A DNA stretch of 35,211 nucleotides from Bifidobacterium aerophilum (lineage in GTDB: Bacteria > Actinomycetota > Actinomycetes > Actinomycetales > Bifidobacteriaceae), in the NCBI RefSeq assembly GCF_010667685.1, contig NZ_WHZW01000026.1, positions 1 to 35,211 on the forward strand, written 5' to 3'. The translations under genes and the position numbers were made by a program. Shown one piece after another: positions 33,687 to 35,211 of this stretch (position 1 is the first letter of the stretch; the number at the start of each line of letters is the position of its first letter). The notes below the pieces were generated by a model that saw nothing but the letters and a program-made list of their open reading frames with translations, had not been told where the DNA came from and did no database searches.

Positions 33687-35042
33687 TCACGCCTCTTGAT
33701 CGAGAGCGAACGCTGCGTATAACGGCAGGCTAACCAGCGGCACATCGGTACCAGCTACGGTATCTATGCCGAAGTCGCGTTCGGACAGTCGGTATGCGCG
33801 AGGAGAATGCCCCTCCTCCACGAATTTGCGCAGGCTCTTGGCGGTGACGTTACGTGCGGATTTGATTTCCACCGGAAGGACTTGCGCCTGCCGGTTCTGG
33901 AATACGAAGTCCAGTTCTCCCTGTCCGTTACCAGCGGGAGTCCAGTAGAACGTGTGTAATCCAGCGGCCTTCAGCGATTGCATGGCATAGTTTTCGGCCA
34001 GTGCGCCACGGAAATCGGATGACAGGATCTGAGCGACATCGGGCCGTAACAGCAATTCCGCATCGATACCGAACTTGGAGAACATGATGCCGGTATCGGC
34101 CACATAGATCTTGAAGAAGCTGCCTTCCTCGTCGGAGTACGGAGCCAGCGGTGCTTCACTGTCCTTGGTCATATCGTTGCGGTTGACGATACCTGCGGCT
34201 TCCAACCATTCCAGCGGTTCCAGCAGACGTTCTCGACGTCCTCCGCGTATGACGTCGGCGTATTTGAATTTTTTCGTGGACGATCGCAGGAGCTGCTTCT
34301 GCAGGCTGTCCCAGATGCGTTTCGCGGAGATGCCGCTGATGCCATTGTCCGGATCGGTCATGTCGTTGACATACGTGTCGTTGATCTCGTGTTGTTCCTG
34401 CATGACCGATGCAAACGATCGCGTAGTGCGATAGGCATCCACTGCCTTGGGCATGCCTCCGACCACAAGATACCGGTGATACCAGTCGAGCGCCCTGTCA
34501 TGCAGCATGAACGAGCGCGGGTTGGCGGCGTGATCCCTGATCGATTCGGCGAGCGGCTGCTCGTCCAACGCCCAGAGGAATTCCTCAAAGTCCATCGGGA
34601 ACATGTCGAGTTGGAGTACGCCCGAGGGGAACGGGAGCCGTCGTTTCCTCACCGTGACTCCGAGCAGGCTGCCGGTCGCGATGACCCGCCAAGGGGACCC
34701 GGAGAAAAAGCGCAATGAATTCAACGCCTTGTCGCTGAGTTGGATTTCGTCGAAGAACAGCAGCGTGGACCGTGGATCACATGACTTGCCGGTATATTCC
34801 TGAATGCGATTGACGATGGCTTCCGTGTCGCTGGTCGGAACGTCGAAGATCTTCTCAATGGTGTCCAGATCGGTCTGAAAATCCAGTTTGACCATGTTGT
34901 CGTCAAACAGGTCATGCGCGATCCGTTCGATCAGGAACGTTTTGCCGATGCGACGTGCTCCGCGGATGAGCAGGGGTTTGGCATCGCCGCAATCCTTCCA
35001 TCGATGGATTTCGTCAGCAAGCTTACGCCGCATATACGTCAT
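33687..35042 (-). CDS. AAA ATPase with DUF4143 domain
   Basis: The product is about 451 aa. An N-terminal AAA_14-type ATPase domain has Walker A RGARRIGKT and Walker B LLFFDEIQ, with a sensor region WRVIATGSLL. A C-terminal DUF4143 domain is recognised by YVADTGIMFSKFGID, ENYAMQSL and the PD-(D/E)XK-like GELDFVFQNRQAQVLPVEIKSA. Proteins of this architecture are numerous in bifidobacteria and other gut bacteria; their function is unknown, although a nuclease-like fold is suggested by the D...EIK pattern. ATG 35042 is preferred because GGAGG is five bases upstream; ATG 35069 has no such site and lies in an upstream palindrome. GC content is lower than in the neighbours. It converges on the gyrA group and appears to be accessory. 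Confidence 0.88.
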   Translation of the reverse strand: MTYMRRKLADEIHRWKDCGDAKPLLIRGARRIGKTFLIERIAHDLFDDNMVKLDFQTDLDTIEKIFDVPTSDTEAIVNRIQEYTGKSCDPRSTLLFFDEIQLSDKALNSLRFFSGSPWRVIATGSLLGVTVRKRRLPFPSGVLQLDMFPMDFEEFLWALDEQPLAESIRDHAANPRSFMLHDRALDWYHRYLVVGGMPKAVDAYRTTRSFASVMQEQHEINDTYVNDMTDPDNGISGISAKRIWDSLQKQLLRSSTKKFKYADVIRGGRRERLLEPLEWLEAAGIVNRNDMTKDSEAPLAPYSDEEGSFFKIYVADTGIMFSKFGIDAELLLRPDVAQILSSDFRGALAENYAMQSLKAAGLHTFYWTPAGNGQGELDFVFQNRQAQVLPVEIKSARNVTAKSLRKFVEEGHSPRAYRLSERDFGIDTVAGTDVPLVSLPLYAAFALDQEA

Positions 35043-35063
35043 TCGGTCCTCCGGAGCTTGTTT

Positions 35064-35124
35064 GTACATGAATAAATATTATTTTATGTACAAAGTATAC
35101 ATGAAAACATATTATTTCATGTAC
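35064..35124. promoter_or_regulatory. Two AT-rich palindromes upstream of the ATPase gene
   Basis: Two related imperfect palindromes stand in tandem at 35064-35091 and 35095-35124. The second has arms ACATGAAA (35099-35106) and TTTCATGT (35115-35122) with an 8-nt spacer. The first has GTACATgAA/TTtATGTAC arms. They look like a duplicated operator, possibly including the promoter; both lie upstream of the chosen start codon and ribosome binding site. Confidence 0.65.
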
Positions 35125-35134
35125 TGTTAAGTCT

Positions 35135-35208
35135 CGACCGTGTTTGCTGTTCTGATGGAGGGGTGGGAATAGTTAGAGGCTTCTAGGCAGAATGGGTGGT
35201 GCCTAAAC
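35135..35208. repeat. Right copy of the perfect 74-bp terminal inverted repeat
   Basis: This segment is the exact reverse complement of 1-74. Three further bases (35209-35211) lie beyond it. It is 92 bp upstream of the ATPase start and separated from the AT-rich palindromes by about 10 bp. Confidence 0.95.
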
Positions 35209-35211
35209 CTA

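Overview
This window is the replication-origin region of a high-GC Gram-positive chromosome, most probably a Bifidobacterium. The basis is gene order (rpmH-rnpA-yidD-yidC-jag-rsmG-parA-parB on the minus strand, diverging from dnaA-dnaN-recF-dciA-gyrB-gyrA on the plus strand), actinobacterial signatures (6C small RNA, DUF3566 protein after gyrA, MurJ fused to a pseudokinase, RpfB-like DUF348/G5 protein) and the high GC content. The genus is an inference from layout and protein style; no database search was possible.

Left part (1-14.7 kb): a terminal repeat, tRNA-Thr(TGT), a 6C-type small RNA, then an RpfB-like muralytic protein, rsmA (ksgA), ispE and a LytR_C membrane protein, all on the plus strand. 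cca is convergent with them and shares their bidirectional terminator. A Nudix hydrolase, a DUF6049 secreted/membrane protein and the giant MurJ-pseudokinase follow as one tightly packed plus-strand unit. Next comes about 0.8 kb of non-coding DNA. It holds an array of inverted CTACCGTGGCA words and a candidate small RNA with an uninterrupted pyrimidine tract, and it precedes trxB.

Middle (15.7-24.7 kb): parB, parA, rsmG, jag, yidC, yidD, rnpA and rpmH are read leftwards and dnaA rightwards. DnaA boxes lie in three separate intergenic regions: rsmG-parA, rpmH-dnaA and dnaA-dnaN. The last has the densest cluster and is the best oriC candidate. Two near-consensus parS sites are embedded in the coding sequences of rsmG and rnpA, so ParA, ParB and their targets are all present.

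Right part (24.7-35.2 kb): dnaN, recF, dciA, gyrB, gyrA and a DUF3566 membrane protein form the replication/topology arm. The last gene is a convergent AAA ATPase of the AAA_14/DUF4143 type. It sits behind two AT-rich palindromes and is the only gene here that looks like accessory DNA.

The first 74 bases and bases 35135-35208 are perfect reverse complements of each other. The simplest reading is that the window is a contig ending in a repeat at both sides; the alternative is a genuine inverted pair bounding the whole origin region. I see no transposase, CRISPR array, prophage or clear biosynthetic or defence island. The least explained structures are the terminal inverted repeat, the 14.0-14.5 kb repeat/sRNA region, the palindromes before the ATPase and the paired LacI-like operator between dnaN and recF.
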